This document shows positions 46,343 to 56,328 of a DNA stretch of 64,000 bases, in pieces. Positions within the stretch are counted from its first letter, which is position 1. Every line of letters begins with the position of its first letter. The notes below the pieces were generated by a model, which was not told the origin of the DNA, searched no databases, and was given only the letters and a program-made list of their open reading frames with translations. This DNA comes from Acidimicrobiaceae bacterium (GTDB lineage: Bacteria > Actinomycetota > Acidimicrobiia > Acidimicrobiales > RAAP-2), in the NCBI GenBank assembly GCA_027315005.1, contig DAHUZT010000070.1, positions 16,306-80,305 on the forward strand, written 5' to 3'. The translations under genes were made by a program, and so were the position numbers.

Positions 46343-48037
46343 TCAGGTGGGCCCATCGGGACGGAGGAACCGCCGTTCGGGATCCCATTGGCGGAGCGCC
46401 CCGATCTCCTCGGGGCCGGGTGGGTCGAGCTCGACCAGGTCGGGGGCGACCACCAGCTCCCACCCGCACAGCGCGCGTACCACCCCGACCCGTTCCGCGA
46501 TCGGCCGTGGGCCCGACGGCACTGCGGTGAGCACCAGCGAACCGTCGATTCGCTCGAAGGTCCCGAGGTCGGTTACCAGGGCACCGACCCGGTCACCCGG
46601 GGAGGTCACGTACGGCACCCGCTCGACAGTACGGCTCGGCCCGAGCGTCGTCACCACCACCACCTCGTCGGCCGCCGAGGCCACGTCGTTGCCTCCACCG
46701 GAGCCGACCAGGAACGCGACCTCGGGGATGACCGTCGAGTTGATGCTTCCGCTGCGATCGATCTGCGCCGCGCCCAGGCAACCGATCAGGCGGGTGCCCG
46801 GGCCGGCTGTCAGGGTGGAGAGCACCAGCTCGCTGTCCCCGACCATCACCGAGGTGGGAAAGCTCCGGTGATTGAACACGAACGGGTCGGCCGGGGTCGG
46901 CTCGTACCCCCACAGTCCGAGCTCGGCGGTGAGCACGACGGGTGAACCCGCCGCACGGGCTGCACGCACGGCGAGCCAGGCGGACAGGTTGGCCACACCC
47001 GCCCCGGCCAAGACGGCGTCGGCGCCGATGTCGAGGACCCGCGAAGCAACGTAGCGGGACCCGAACACGGCGGCGCGCTCGAAGGCGCAGACCGGCGCCT
47101 CGAGGTCGGGGGGGTGGTCGGTCTGGTCCTCGCGCCACGAGTCGGGATGCGCCCGCCGGCGCAGCCGACCGATCCGCTCCTCGCCGAGCTGGTCGAGGTA
47201 CTGGTGCTGGTCACGGGGGTTCAGGATCCACCGATCGATGAACGTGTCGAAGTCGTCCCGACGGCTGGCGTCGCGAACGTCCTCCCAGAACGCCAGGTCC
47301 TCGCCGTAGGGCTGGACGGGGAGATGGGGGGCGAAGAGGCCGCCGGGATGGGCACCCATCGGAACCTCCGAGACCGACAGCACCCGGTGGGCGGGGATGC
47401 GGACCAGGTGGGACCACGGTCGGATGTCGTCCACGATCCGCTCGACGGTCACCACCGCACCGCGCCGGGCGGCGAGGGCGCCCCAGATCCCCTCGAGGAG
47501 CGGTGGGCTCATGGCGACGTTCCCCTCGACGTCGGCCAGCGGTGCATGGACGAGGGCCACGTCGGGTGCGTAGGCGGCCAGCAGGCCGACCCGACCCCCG
47601 AAGGGGCTATCGATCACCGCGAAGCCCGGATTGCCCTCCATCGACGAGCCCTGGAGCGACGCCGTGGTCACCGCCGGGAGCCCTTTCGCCGCCGCCTCGA
47701 GCCGCTGGAGGAAGGACAGGAACGACCAGTGCTCGACCTCGACCCTCCCCTCGAGGTACGCGTCCGAAAACCACGGGTTCGGCGTGAAGTTGGGGAAGAC
47801 GTCACCGGAGTATCCCGTCACGACCTTCGACACCAGACCGCCCCGGAAGAACACGGCTCCGAGGCTCGACAGGCTCAGCATGACGAGGGTGAAGCCGGGA
47901 TCAGCCCCCCACCATTGCCGGATCACCTCCCGGGCGGCCGCCGTCCAGCGGGTGTGCCCGGTGACGATGTGCAGTTCGTCGCCGGCCCGGACGTGCCGAC
48001 GCACCGCCACGTCGAGCGGGACGAACGACGGTCTCAC
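46343..48037 (-). CDS. Fused alpha/beta CoA-transferase (IpdAB-like family I architecture)
   Basis: N-half: ...GGLVSKVVTGYSGDVFPNFTPNPWFSDAYLEGRVEVEHWSFLSFLQRLEAAAKGLPAVTT...; C-half: RYVASRVLDIGADAVLAGAGVANLSAWLAVRAARAAGSPVVLTAELGLWGYEP...SVMVGDSEL...IGCLGAAQIDRSGSINSTVIPEVAFLVGSGGGNDVAS. Confidence 0.78.
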   Translation of the reverse strand: MRPSFVPLDVAVRRHVRAGDELHIVTGHTRWTAAAREVIRQWWGADPGFTLVMLSLSSLGAVFFRGGLVSKVVTGYSGDVFPNFTPNPWFSDAYLEGRVEVEHWSFLSFLQRLEAAAKGLPAVTTASLQGSSMEGNPGFAVIDSPFGGRVGLLAAYAPDVALVHAPLADVEGNVAMSPPLLEGIWGALAARRGAVVTVERIVDDIRPWSHLVRIPAHRVLSVSEVPMGAHPGGLFAPHLPVQPYGEDLAFWEDVRDASRRDDFDTFIDRWILNPRDQHQYLDQLGEERIGRLRRRAHPDSWREDQTDHPPDLEAPVCAFERAAVFGSRYVASRVLDIGADAVLAGAGVANLSAWLAVRAARAAGSPVVLTAELGLWGYEPTPADPFVFNHRSFPTSVMVGDSELVLSTLTAGPGTRLIGCLGAAQIDRSGSINSTVIPEVAFLVGSGGGNDVASAADEVVVVTTLGPSRTVERVPYVTSPGDRVGALVTDLGTFERIDGSLVLTAVPSGPRPIAERVGVVRALCGWELVVAPDLVELDPPGPEEIGALRQWDPERRFLRPDGPT

Positions 48038-48123
48038 CGGCGGATCCTTTTCGGGGGCGGGTAGCCGGGCATCGTCGCAGACCGTATCCGAGTCCCCCGT
48101 CCCCCGCCGGAGCGGCACCTCCT

Positions 48124-48165
48124 CCGTCGGGCAGCGAGCCACCGTCGGGCAGCGAGCCACCGTCG
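48124..48165. repeat. 18-bp tandem duplication CCGTCGGGCAGCGAGCCA x2 plus 6-bp partial
   Basis: Copies 48124-48141 and 48142-48159, partial 48160-48165; in the divergent intergenic region. Confidence 0.93.
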
Positions 48166-48207
48166 CACGCCCGGGTCCCACCCCTGCACCGTCGGTACAC
48201 TGGGCCG

Positions 48208-49008
48208 ATGATCCGCTACGAGGTCACCGGCGACCACGTGGCCCGGCTCACGCTCGACCGCCCCGAGGCAAAGAACGCCCTCAGCATCGAGATGCGGGAC
48301 GACATCGTCACTCGGGTCCGTGAGGCACGGGCCGACGACAAGGTGCGAGCCCTGTTGATCACCGGATCCGGAGATTCCTTCTGCTCCGGCATGGACCTCC
48401 GGCAGTCCACGGTCGGCGATGCCGGCGCGGGGCACTTCGATCCTCGTACCACCAGCGAGGCGTTGCGAGCCGGGGTGCAGGCCTTCATCCGAGAGCTGTG
48501 GGAGCTCGACAAGCCGACGGTGGCGGCGGTCAACGGCACCGCGGTGGGTCCCGGCGCACATCTCGCCCTTGCCTGTGATTTCGTCCTGACCTGCGAGCAG
48601 GCCCGATTCGTCTGGTCCTTCGCCCGATGGGGGCTGGTGGTCGACGCCGGCGGCGCGTATCTCCTTCCGCGGCTCGTCGGGCTCCCGCGCGCCAAGGCGA
48701 TGGTCATGCTCGGGGAGGGCACCGACGGTTGCGAGGCGGTGGCGATGGGCCTCGCCTACCGGTGCCACCCGGACCCGGCCTCGCTCGCCTCGGCCGCCTC
48801 CGAGCTGGCCGCCCGGCTGGCAGCCGGTCCCACCCGGTCGCTCGGGCTCTCGAAAATGCTGCTGAACGCCAGCTTCGAGACCACGCTGGCCGCCTCCCTC
48901 GATCGGGAGGCACAAGCCCAGGCCATGGCCGCCACGTCGCCCGAGATGAGGGAGGGGATGGCCGCCTTCAAGGAGCGCCGGGCTCCCGACTTCCCGGCAG
49001 CCCCTTGA
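48208..49008 (+). CDS. Enoyl-CoA hydratase/isomerase
   Basis: LTLDRPEAKNALSIEMRDDI, SFCSGMDLRQS, AAVNGTAVGPGAHLALACDFVLTCEQARFVWSF. Confidence 0.9.
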   Translation: MIRYEVTGDHVARLTLDRPEAKNALSIEMRDDIVTRVREARADDKVRALLITGSGDSFCSGMDLRQSTVGDAGAGHFDPRTTSEALRAGVQAFIRELWELDKPTVAAVNGTAVGPGAHLALACDFVLTCEQARFVWSFARWGLVVDAGGAYLLPRLVGLPRAKAMVMLGEGTDGCEAVAMGLAYRCHPDPASLASAASELAARLAAGPTRSLGLSKMLLNASFETTLAASLDREAQAQAMAATSPEMREGMAAFKERRAPDFPAAP

Positions 49009-50237
49009 GCCCCGGAGAGGAGGTCGAGCCGGCCCCTCTGGCCGGGTTGCGGGTGCTCGATGTGGGGACCCGGATCAGCGCGCCGTTCTGCGCCGGCCTG
49101 CTCGGCGAGCTGGGGGCGGAGGTGATCAAGGTCGAGGATCCCGCCGGAGGGGACTTCATGAGGACCATCGGACCGTTCGCCTCCACCCCGGACGGCGGGG
49201 AGGGCTACTCGATGTGGTGGGCCGTCGAGGGAAGGGGCCGGAAGGGGGTGACCCTCGACCTCCGACGCCGCGAGGGCCAGGCCCTGTTCCGGCGGCTGGC
49301 GACCACCGCCGACGTGGTCTGCGAGAACTTCCGCCCCGGGACACTCGAAGCGTGGCACATCGGACCGGACGACTGCGATCCGAAGCTGGTGTGGGCCAGG
49401 ATCAGCGTGTTCGGACAGGACGGACCCTATGCATCGAGACCCGGACTCGACCGGATGGGGATCGCCTACGGAGGGCTGCTCGCAATCACCGGTTATCCCG
49501 ACCGTCCTCCGGTGCGGCCCGGTGTCACCATTTCGGACTATCTGACCGGGACCTTTGCGGCGGAGGCGGTGGTCGCCGCTCTGTACCGGAGGGACCGTCC
49601 AGGCACCGGGACCGGCAGGGGTGGGGTGGTCGACGCACCGCTGTACGGCTCCATCCTGCGGACCCTCGAATGGACCATCGGTGCCAGGGACGCTCTCGGC
49701 GTCCGCAGGGAGCGGCAGGGCAACCGGCTGGCCAACTCGGCGCCGCTCGACAACTACGGAACGAAAGACGGGCGCACGGTCTGCATCGTCGCCGGGTCGG
49801 ATGCCAACTTTCGCAGACTGTGCCGGGCGATGGATCGGCCCGAACTGGCCGACGACCCCCGCTTCGCCACCCTTCGGGACCGATCGGCCGAGGGCGATGC
49901 CGTCAACCAGCTGGTCGCCGATTGGACCTCGTCGCTCACCGCCCGCGAGGTCGAGGAGATCTGCGTCGACCACGGGGTCCCGGTGGGCCTGGCCTACGAG
50001 GCCGATGACATCCTGCGCGACCCGCACATGGCCGCACGAGGGGACCTGGTGACCGTGGACGATCCCTTCGCCGGCCCGCACCGCCAGCAGGCTCCCTATC
50101 CGAGGTTCGACGGCAAGTCGCCCGAGGTTCCGACCGCCGCTCCGGCGCTCGGGCAGCACAACCAGGAGGTGTGGTGCGCCCAGGTGGGCCTGAACCGGGA
50201 CGAGCTGGCCGGCTACGTGGAATCGGGCATCATCTGA
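49005..50237 (+). CDS. CaiB/BaiF family CoA transferase
   Basis: LAGLRVLDVGTRISAPFCAGLLGELGAEVIKVEDPAGGDFMRTIGPF...GVTLDLRRREGQALFRRLATTADVVCENFRPGTLEAWHIG; likely TTG start at 49005. Confidence 0.9.
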   Translation: MSPGEEVEPAPLAGLRVLDVGTRISAPFCAGLLGELGAEVIKVEDPAGGDFMRTIGPFASTPDGGEGYSMWWAVEGRGRKGVTLDLRRREGQALFRRLATTADVVCENFRPGTLEAWHIGPDDCDPKLVWARISVFGQDGPYASRPGLDRMGIAYGGLLAITGYPDRPPVRPGVTISDYLTGTFAAEAVVAALYRRDRPGTGTGRGGVVDAPLYGSILRTLEWTIGARDALGVRRERQGNRLANSAPLDNYGTKDGRTVCIVAGSDANFRRLCRAMDRPELADDPRFATLRDRSAEGDAVNQLVADWTSSLTAREVEEICVDHGVPVGLAYEADDILRDPHMAARGDLVTVDDPFAGPHRQQAPYPRFDGKSPEVPTAAPALGQHNQEVWCAQVGLNRDELAGYVESGII

Positions 50238-50710
50238 TGGTGACACCGACCTTTCGGGTACCACCGGAGCCAGAGAGCCCCGGCGATATCGGATCGAGCA
50301 ACGATGCGGCGCTTCCGGTCCGTGGAGGTCTGTTCACCATGGGCGGTGATCCCCGCCTCCTCGGTTCGGAATGTCCGGGATGTGGCGCGTTGCACTTCCC
50401 GCGCAGCGACACCTGCCCCTACTGCGGGGATCGTCCGTCAACCGCGTGCGAGCTGCCGTCGAGAGGCACCCTGTGGGCGTGGACCACGGTCCATGTCCCT
50501 CCGCCCGGCTACCACGGCCCGGTGCCCTACGGCTTCGGTGTCGTCGAGCTCGACGGACGCATCCGGGTGGTTTCGCGGCTGACCGAGACCGATGCCGGGC
50601 TGCTCCGCCAGGACCAGGCCGTCCATCTGGTGCTCACCGAGGTGGGCGAGGAGGACGGGACTCAGATGGTGTCGTGGGCCTTCGCCCCTTCGGGTCGGGA
50701 CCGCCGGTGA
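50237..50710 (+). CDS. Zn-ribbon / OB-fold protein (DUF35 family), thiolase partner
   Basis: LLGSECPGCGALHFPRSDTCPYCGDRPSTACELPSRGTLWAWTTVHVPPPGY. Confidence 0.85.
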   Translation: MVTPTFRVPPEPESPGDIGSSNDAALPVRGGLFTMGGDPRLLGSECPGCGALHFPRSDTCPYCGDRPSTACELPSRGTLWAWTTVHVPPPGYHGPVPYGFGVVELDGRIRVVSRLTETDAGLLRQDQAVHLVLTEVGEEDGTQMVSWAFAPSGRDRR

Positions 50711-51867
50711 GCCCCCCCGGTCACCCCGCCGGAGCCGAACCGGTCGACATCGCCGGTGTGGGCATCCACCCGTTCGGTCGATTCGAGGATCGGACCATCA
50801 CCGACCTCGGCGTGTACGCCGTGCGCCAGGCACTCGACGACGCCGCCCTCGGCCGTTCGGACCTGCAGGCCACTTTCTGCGGGACCGCGTACGGCGGGGT
50901 GGCGTCCGGTCACAAGGTGCTCGGGAGGCTGGCGATGACTGGCATGCCCATCGTCGACGTGGAGGCCGGATGCGCCAGCGGCGCCGCCGCCCTGATGCTC
51001 GGTGCCGGGTCAGTGCGGAGCGGTCAGTACGACTCGGTGCTCGTGCTCGGGATCGAAAAGATGCCGAAGGGCATCATCCGCTCGTCGTTCTTCGACGGCT
51101 GGCAGGAGACCGCCGGGCTGTCCGCCACACCGGCCTATTTCGCCCTTCGCGCCCAACGACTCATGGCCGACTCAGGGATCACCGACCACGACCTGGCATC
51201 GGTGGTGGTGAAGAACCGGCGGAACGGAACGGCCAACCCCGACGCCATGTTCCGATCGGAGGTGACCGCGGAGGCGGTGCTCTCCTCCCGTATGGTGTGC
51301 CCCCCCCTGCATCTGTTGATGTTGTGTTCTCCGAACGAAGGAGCGGCCGCTGTCGTCCTCCGCCGCCGGGATTCGACGGCGGGGGCGATCCGCCTTCGAG
51401 CCGCCACCCTCGTCTCCCACCTGCCCGGATCGGTGCTGAGCGAGTCGACGCCGATGTCCGGTCTCTGCGACGATTCGATCCCCGCCCCCACGGCTCGGGC
51501 GGCACGGTTCGCCTACGAGGAGGCCGGCGTCGGACCCGCAGACCTCGACGTCGTGGAGTGCCAGGACACCGACGCCGCCCGCGAGCTGATGTCCTGTGAG
51601 GAGCTCGGGCTCTGCGCCGCCGGCGAGGGTGCCGGACTGGTACGGGACGGCATCACCGCGATGGGCGGGCGGATCCCGGTCAATCCGAGCGGCGGTCTTC
51701 TCTCCAAGGGCGAGCCGCTCGGGGCGTCGGCCCTCGGCCAGGTGGTCGAGCTGGTCCGGCAGCTGCGAGGTGACGCCGGAGGCCGTCAGGTGGTCGGCGC
51801 CCGGGTCGGTCTCGCCCACACCATCGGCCGGGGTGCCAACGCCAGCGTGGTCATCGTCGGCCGGTGA
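50707..51867 (+). CDS. Thiolase-like acetyl-CoA acetyltransferase
   Basis: VDIAGVGIHPFGRFEDRTITDLGVYAVRQALDDA...VDVEAGCASGAAALMLG...MGGRIPVNPSGGLLSKGEPLGASALGQVVELVRQLRG; overlaps DUF35 stop. Confidence 0.92.
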   Translation: MSPPGHPAGAEPVDIAGVGIHPFGRFEDRTITDLGVYAVRQALDDAALGRSDLQATFCGTAYGGVASGHKVLGRLAMTGMPIVDVEAGCASGAAALMLGAGSVRSGQYDSVLVLGIEKMPKGIIRSSFFDGWQETAGLSATPAYFALRAQRLMADSGITDHDLASVVVKNRRNGTANPDAMFRSEVTAEAVLSSRMVCPPLHLLMLCSPNEGAAAVVLRRRDSTAGAIRLRAATLVSHLPGSVLSESTPMSGLCDDSIPAPTARAARFAYEEAGVGPADLDVVECQDTDAARELMSCEELGLCAAGEGAGLVRDGITAMGGRIPVNPSGGLLSKGEPLGASALGQVVELVRQLRGDAGGRQVVGARVGLAHTIGRGANASVVIVGR

Positions 51868-53374
51868 GCCCCACCGGCTCTCCGGGGTCAGATAGCCATC
51901 CGGCGCGTTCGGCCACCAACTGGGCACGGTTCACCTTGGTGGCGGCACTCCGGGGGATGGCGTCCACCAACTCGACCGTCTTCGGCACCTTGTAACCAGC
52001 CAGGTGGGCCTTGGCGAAGGCTCGGATCTCGTCCCCGGTGGGTGGCGAGGTGACGTCCCGGGGCTCGATGATGGCATGCACCCGTCGGCCCCACTCGGGG
52101 TCGGGAAGGCCCACGACCACGACATCGGCCACCCGCGGGTGCTCGGACAGGGCCGCTTCGACTTCGGCGGGGAAGACGTTCGCCCCCCCGCTCACGATCA
52201 TGTCGACCCGCCGGTCGGCGATGTAGAGGTAACCCTCCTCGTCCAACCGTCCGAGGTCACCGGCGGTGGCGAACCCGTCCGCGGTCATCGGGAGTGCGGA
52301 GCTCGATCCGAGGTAGCCGTACAGGCCGGTGCTCGCCGAGCGCAGGTAGATCTCACCAACCTCGCCGGTCGGTACTTCGCGCTGGCGCTCGTCGAGGATG
52401 CGGAGCTCGGTCTCACGAAACCCCCGCCCGATGCTCCCGGGATGTTCGAGCCATTCGTCACCGCGGATGGCGGTCAGCCCCAGGCGCTCGGTCATGCCGT
52501 AGCACATGTAGAGCCGTTCGGGTCCGAGACGGTCGATCCAGTAACGGGCAAGGGCCGGAGGGAAGACGGCCGCCCCCTGCTGGACCCAGACCAGACTCGA
52601 GAAGTCCCGATCCCCGATGTCGGGCAGTTGGGACATCCGGGCCAGCATGGTGGGAGTGGCGGTGAAGGCCGTGATCCGCTCCTGCTCGATGAGGTCCGCT
52701 GCGAGCGCCGCGTCGAACTTCGTCATGACGACGAGGCTGTCGCCGGCGAGGAGGTAGGTGAACTGGGCGAATCCGTTGGTGTGGTACAGCGCTGTGGGGA
52801 CGAGGATGAGCTGCCGGCCGACCTCCACTCCCCAGTTCACCGGGAACGGCGCCGTCGTCGACGGGCTCATGACGGCGGGCCGGTGGTCCATGATGATCTT
52901 CGGGGTACCCGTCGAACCACTGCTGCAGATGCCGCTCACCGCCGGGGCCACGACCTCGGGAAGCGGGCCCTCGGAGAGGTACGTCGACTCCTCGAAGAAC
53001 TTCTCGGCGCCGTGACCGAGCAGTACGGTCGCCCCCAACACTTCGGCCACCCTCCGGCGCTCCCAGTCCGGCAGGTCCCAGCGGACCGGAACCGGCGATG
53101 CACCGAGCTTCCAGGTCGCGAGCACCGCTTCCACCATGTTGACCGAATTGGGCAGCTCGAGACCCACCCGATCGCCCGCCCTGACCCCTCGGGCGGCAAG
53201 GGCCCGAGCCACCTGGTTGGACCGCCTGTCGAGGAGGCGCCAGGTGCAACGGGTTCGGCTCCCGTCCTGGTCCACCATGGTCACCGCGACCAGGTCGGGG
53301 AAGTCGTCCGCCAATGCCCGGATCTGCGTCCCGTACGGTCGACCCTCAACGGAATCCTCCATGGCGACGGCCAT
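51851..53374 (-). CDS. AMP-dependent acyl-CoA synthetase/ligase
   Basis: GICSSGSTGTPKIIMDHRPAVMSP, CYGMTERLGLTAI, GDLGRLDEEGYLYIADRRVDMIVSGGANVFPAEVEAAL; start approximate. Confidence 0.87.
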   Translation of the reverse strand: MAVAMEDSVEGRPYGTQIRALADDFPDLVAVTMVDQDGSRTRCTWRLLDRRSNQVARALAARGVRAGDRVGLELPNSVNMVEAVLATWKLGASPVPVRWDLPDWERRRVAEVLGATVLLGHGAEKFFEESTYLSEGPLPEVVAPAVSGICSSGSTGTPKIIMDHRPAVMSPSTTAPFPVNWGVEVGRQLILVPTALYHTNGFAQFTYLLAGDSLVVMTKFDAALAADLIEQERITAFTATPTMLARMSQLPDIGDRDFSSLVWVQQGAAVFPPALARYWIDRLGPERLYMCYGMTERLGLTAIRGDEWLEHPGSIGRGFRETELRILDERQREVPTGEVGEIYLRSASTGLYGYLGSSSALPMTADGFATAGDLGRLDEEGYLYIADRRVDMIVSGGANVFPAEVEAALSEHPRVADVVVVGLPDPEWGRRVHAIIEPRDVTSPPTGDEIRAFAKAHLAGYKVPKTVELVDAIPRSAATKVNRAQLVAERAGWLSDPGEPVGLTGRR

Positions 53375-53484
53375 CGGGCTCACGGCATCATCCCCCTGAC
53401 TCGGTATCCCGGCCCTGACACTCCCGGGCGACCGTACCCGCGCCCCGGTCACCGTGCCACTCGGACGCGAGCCCGAAGGCGCGG

Positions 53485-54114
53485 TCAGAGATGCCTGGTG
53501 ATCGCCCGGCCATCGGGAGCCAGCACGTACCAGAGCCCACCGAGGTTGTACAGGGCCTGACCGGTGGCCTGGCCCGGACGGAGGTCCCCCACCCAGAGGT
53601 AGAGCGGCCAGCGGTCGTAGGTGACCTGGGTGGTCCCGTCGACCCTCTGGGTTGTCCCGAGCAACGATTGGCGGACACCCGGGCCCGCTACCGGCTTTGA
53701 CACCCCGAAGGGAAGCAGCAGCGGTGGCCAGGCATTGATGCACTCGCCAGTACAGGTGGACTGGCCCGACTGGGCGTCGGGCTCGAACAGGTAGAGGGTG
53801 CGCCCCTCACCGTCGACCAGCACCTTTCCCAGTCCCTGCACGGTTCCGATCTGCACCTCGTATCCCGCGGCACTCGATCGGGGGGCCGTCGTCGCGACCG
53901 GCGTTGTGACCGGCGGGAGTGTGCTCGCTTCTCTGGAGGGAACCGGCGACGCCGTCGTGGCGGGGGGGCGGGACGTGATCGCGCCCGGCGAACCGCAGGC
54001 GGTGAGGATCACGACTACGGCGATGACGGCCGAGCCGGTCGAGACCCGACCGGACCGGCGCGGGCAGTGGCCGGCCCGACCCAGCCGAGATTCAGTCAAC
54101 GAACCGCGGCGCAC
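53485..54114 (-). CDS. Predicted lipoprotein with COG4315-type repeats
   Basis: Lipobox VVILTACGS; LGKVLVDGEGRTLYLFEPDAQSGQSTCTGECINAWPPLLLP...YDRWPLYLWVGDLRPGQATGQALYNLGGLWYVLAPDG. Confidence 0.8.
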   Translation of the reverse strand: MRRGSLTESRLGRAGHCPRRSGRVSTGSAVIAVVVILTACGSPGAITSRPPATTASPVPSREASTLPPVTTPVATTAPRSSAAGYEVQIGTVQGLGKVLVDGEGRTLYLFEPDAQSGQSTCTGECINAWPPLLLPFGVSKPVAGPGVRQSLLGTTQRVDGTTQVTYDRWPLYLWVGDLRPGQATGQALYNLGGLWYVLAPDGRAITRHL

Positions 54115-54895
54115 GATCCGCCCGGCGGGCGTCGATGGCTTCCTCGAAATTGCCGGTCGTCAACCTGACGTAGAGCTGGGCGCAGCCCTCGTGGTCCATG
54201 TGGGAGCGGAGGCTTCCGGCATCGAGGCTGGAGGCGAGCAGGCGCTTGGTGAGCTCGACCCCGATCCGGCTGAAGCCGATCATTTGCTCGGCCGTCGAGT
54301 AGCACGCCGCGAGCAAGTCCCCGTCCGGGACGACATCGGCGACCAGGCCGATGCGTTGCGCTTCATCAGCGGCGACGTCACGACCGGTCAACATGATCTC
54401 GGCGGCACGAGAAGCACCGATCGCCCGGGGCAGCAGGTAGCTGATCCCCAGCTCAGCAGAGGTCAGACCGTTGTTGATGCCTGCCGCTCGGAAGTACGCC
54501 GACTCCGAGGCGAGGCGGATATCACAGGCCAACGAAAGGCAGAAGCCTCCACCGATCGCCGGGCCGTTCACCGCTGCGATCACCGGTTGGTGCATCCTTC
54601 TGATGGCGACGATCACACCGTCGAGGACCTCGAGTGCCCGATGGGCGATGGTGGTCGTGGTGAGTCCGTCAATACCCGGTATCCGACCTGAATCCTCGAG
54701 GTCCGCACCCGAGCAGAAGCCCGACCCTGCACCGGTCAAGACGACCACCCGGGTATCATTGTCGGCGCTCACCGCATCGAGCGCCTGCCGAAGCGGGATC
54801 ATGACGTCGAACGCCATGGCGTTCATCCGCTCTGGGCGGTTCAGCGTGATCAGCGTCACAAGGGGTCGGGGCTTCTCGATCTCCACGTACGGCAT
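54092..54895 (-). CDS. Enoyl-CoA hydratase/isomerase
   Basis: LITLNRPERMNAMAFDVMIPLRQAL, GFCSGADLEDSG, AAVNGPAIGGGFCLSLACDIRLASESAYFRAAGINNGLTSAELG. Confidence 0.9.
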   Translation of the reverse strand: MPYVEIEKPRPLVTLITLNRPERMNAMAFDVMIPLRQALDAVSADNDTRVVVLTGAGSGFCSGADLEDSGRIPGIDGLTTTTIAHRALEVLDGVIVAIRRMHQPVIAAVNGPAIGGGFCLSLACDIRLASESAYFRAAGINNGLTSAELGISYLLPRAIGASRAAEIMLTGRDVAADEAQRIGLVADVVPDGDLLAACYSTAEQMIGFSRIGVELTKRLLASSLDAGSLRSHMDHEGCAQLYVRLTTGNFEEAIDARRADRAPRFVD

Positions 54896-55104
54896 CAACG
54901 GGCTCCTGCCTCGAGAGAACTCGGACTGCGCACGGTCGGCGGCCTACCTCCCGGGCGAGGATCCGACGAGTGACCGCTCCGTCGAGCAGCGGGTCGCACC
55001 ACCGGTCCTCCACCCCGATCCTAGCGATCGGCTCGATGCGAGAGCGTCGGCACCGGACGGCGGAGAGGTAATCCTCATGGCCCACCACGGGTATCCGCCG
55101 TGGA

Positions 55105-56328
55105 ATGATGCGTGCCATGCCCGGTCATCAGTCATGGCAACGCTTGCGCTCGGTCCGTTGTCCACCGCGTGCTCGCTCCGGCGCGGTGTCGGCGGAACTC
55201 ATCAACACCCGATCGCACGTGGACTCGAGTGGCGCCGCATCGCGGTCGCCAGGCTCGGTTCCGAGGTGGGCAATCGTCACCGTCCTTGTGGTGGTGACTG
55301 TCGTCGGAGCCGCATGCTCTTCGTCGACCTCGCACGGTGCGGCAAGCATCGGCGGGACGCACCCTGCTGTCGCGATCGGCGCACCGATCCCGTCACCGGG
55401 TTGCAGCAGGCCGCAGGCCGGACCCGTCACCAACGAGCGGATCAACTTCGAGGTCGGTGGTGTCGCCCGGTGGTTCCTCATCACCACCCCGGCGCCGACG
55501 ACACCAAGCACAACCGGTTCGCATACGAACCACGGCGAAGCTGTTCCTCGCCCGCTGGTTCTCGACTTCCACGGGCTCGCCGAGGGAGCTTCCTTGCAGG
55601 CCCTCACCTCCCAATTCGGGGCCCTCGGCCAGAAGGATGGCTTCGTGGCGGTCTTTCCTGAAGGAACGGGAACTCCGGTCCAGTGGAATACGGTCGCACG
55701 TGGAGCTGCGAATCCCGATCTCACCTACGTCGCAGACGTGCTGGACCACGTCGAGTCGAGCCAGTGCATCGACACCTCCCGGGTCTACGCCGACGGGTTC
55801 TCCGACGGAGCGTTCATGGTGTCGTTGCTCGCGTGCACGATGTCGGGGCACTTCGCGGCCATCGCCGCCGTCTCCGGCCTGCAGCTGCCCAATCCCTGCC
55901 GAACCCGACGTCGCGTACCGATCATCGCCTTCCACGGCACCGCCGATCCCATCCTCTACTTCAACGGAGGGGTCGGAACGGCGACGCTCAATAGGCTCCT
56001 GGGAAAGGGAGGTTCGACCGGCACCCCCACCTCGCTGCCTCCGGTACGCCTCCATGGAGCGGGCTATCCGGCGACGGTCCAGGCGTGGGCCACAAAGGAC
56101 GGTTGCGATCCGAAGTCGACCGACACCACCGTTGCCAGCCAAGTCGTCCGCCGCACCTATTCGTGTCCGCCGGCGGCGGCGGTGGAGTTCTACATCATCC
56201 TCGGTGGTGGTCACGCATGGCCCGGGAGCTCGTTCAGCAGATCGATCAGTTCCCTCACCGGCTTCACCACGTTCCAGATCAATGCCACCGACCTGATCTG
56301 GCGCTTCTTCGAGCAGTTCCGCCTGTAG
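55105..56328 (+). CDS. Secreted PHB-depolymerase/LpqC-like esterase
   Basis: PLVLDFHGLAEGASLQALTSQFGALGQKDGFVAVFPEG..., YADGFSDGAFMVSLLACTMSGHFAAIAAVSG, GGGHAWPGS; hydrophobic N-terminal segment; start uncertain. Confidence 0.82.
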   Translation: MMRAMPGHQSWQRLRSVRCPPRARSGAVSAELINTRSHVDSSGAASRSPGSVPRWAIVTVLVVVTVVGAACSSSTSHGAASIGGTHPAVAIGAPIPSPGCSRPQAGPVTNERINFEVGGVARWFLITTPAPTTPSTTGSHTNHGEAVPRPLVLDFHGLAEGASLQALTSQFGALGQKDGFVAVFPEGTGTPVQWNTVARGAANPDLTYVADVLDHVESSQCIDTSRVYADGFSDGAFMVSLLACTMSGHFAAIAAVSGLQLPNPCRTRRRVPIIAFHGTADPILYFNGGVGTATLNRLLGKGGSTGTPTSLPPVRLHGAGYPATVQAWATKDGCDPKSTDTTVASQVVRRTYSCPPAAAVEFYIILGGGHAWPGSSFSRSISSLTGFTTFQINATDLIWRFFEQFRL

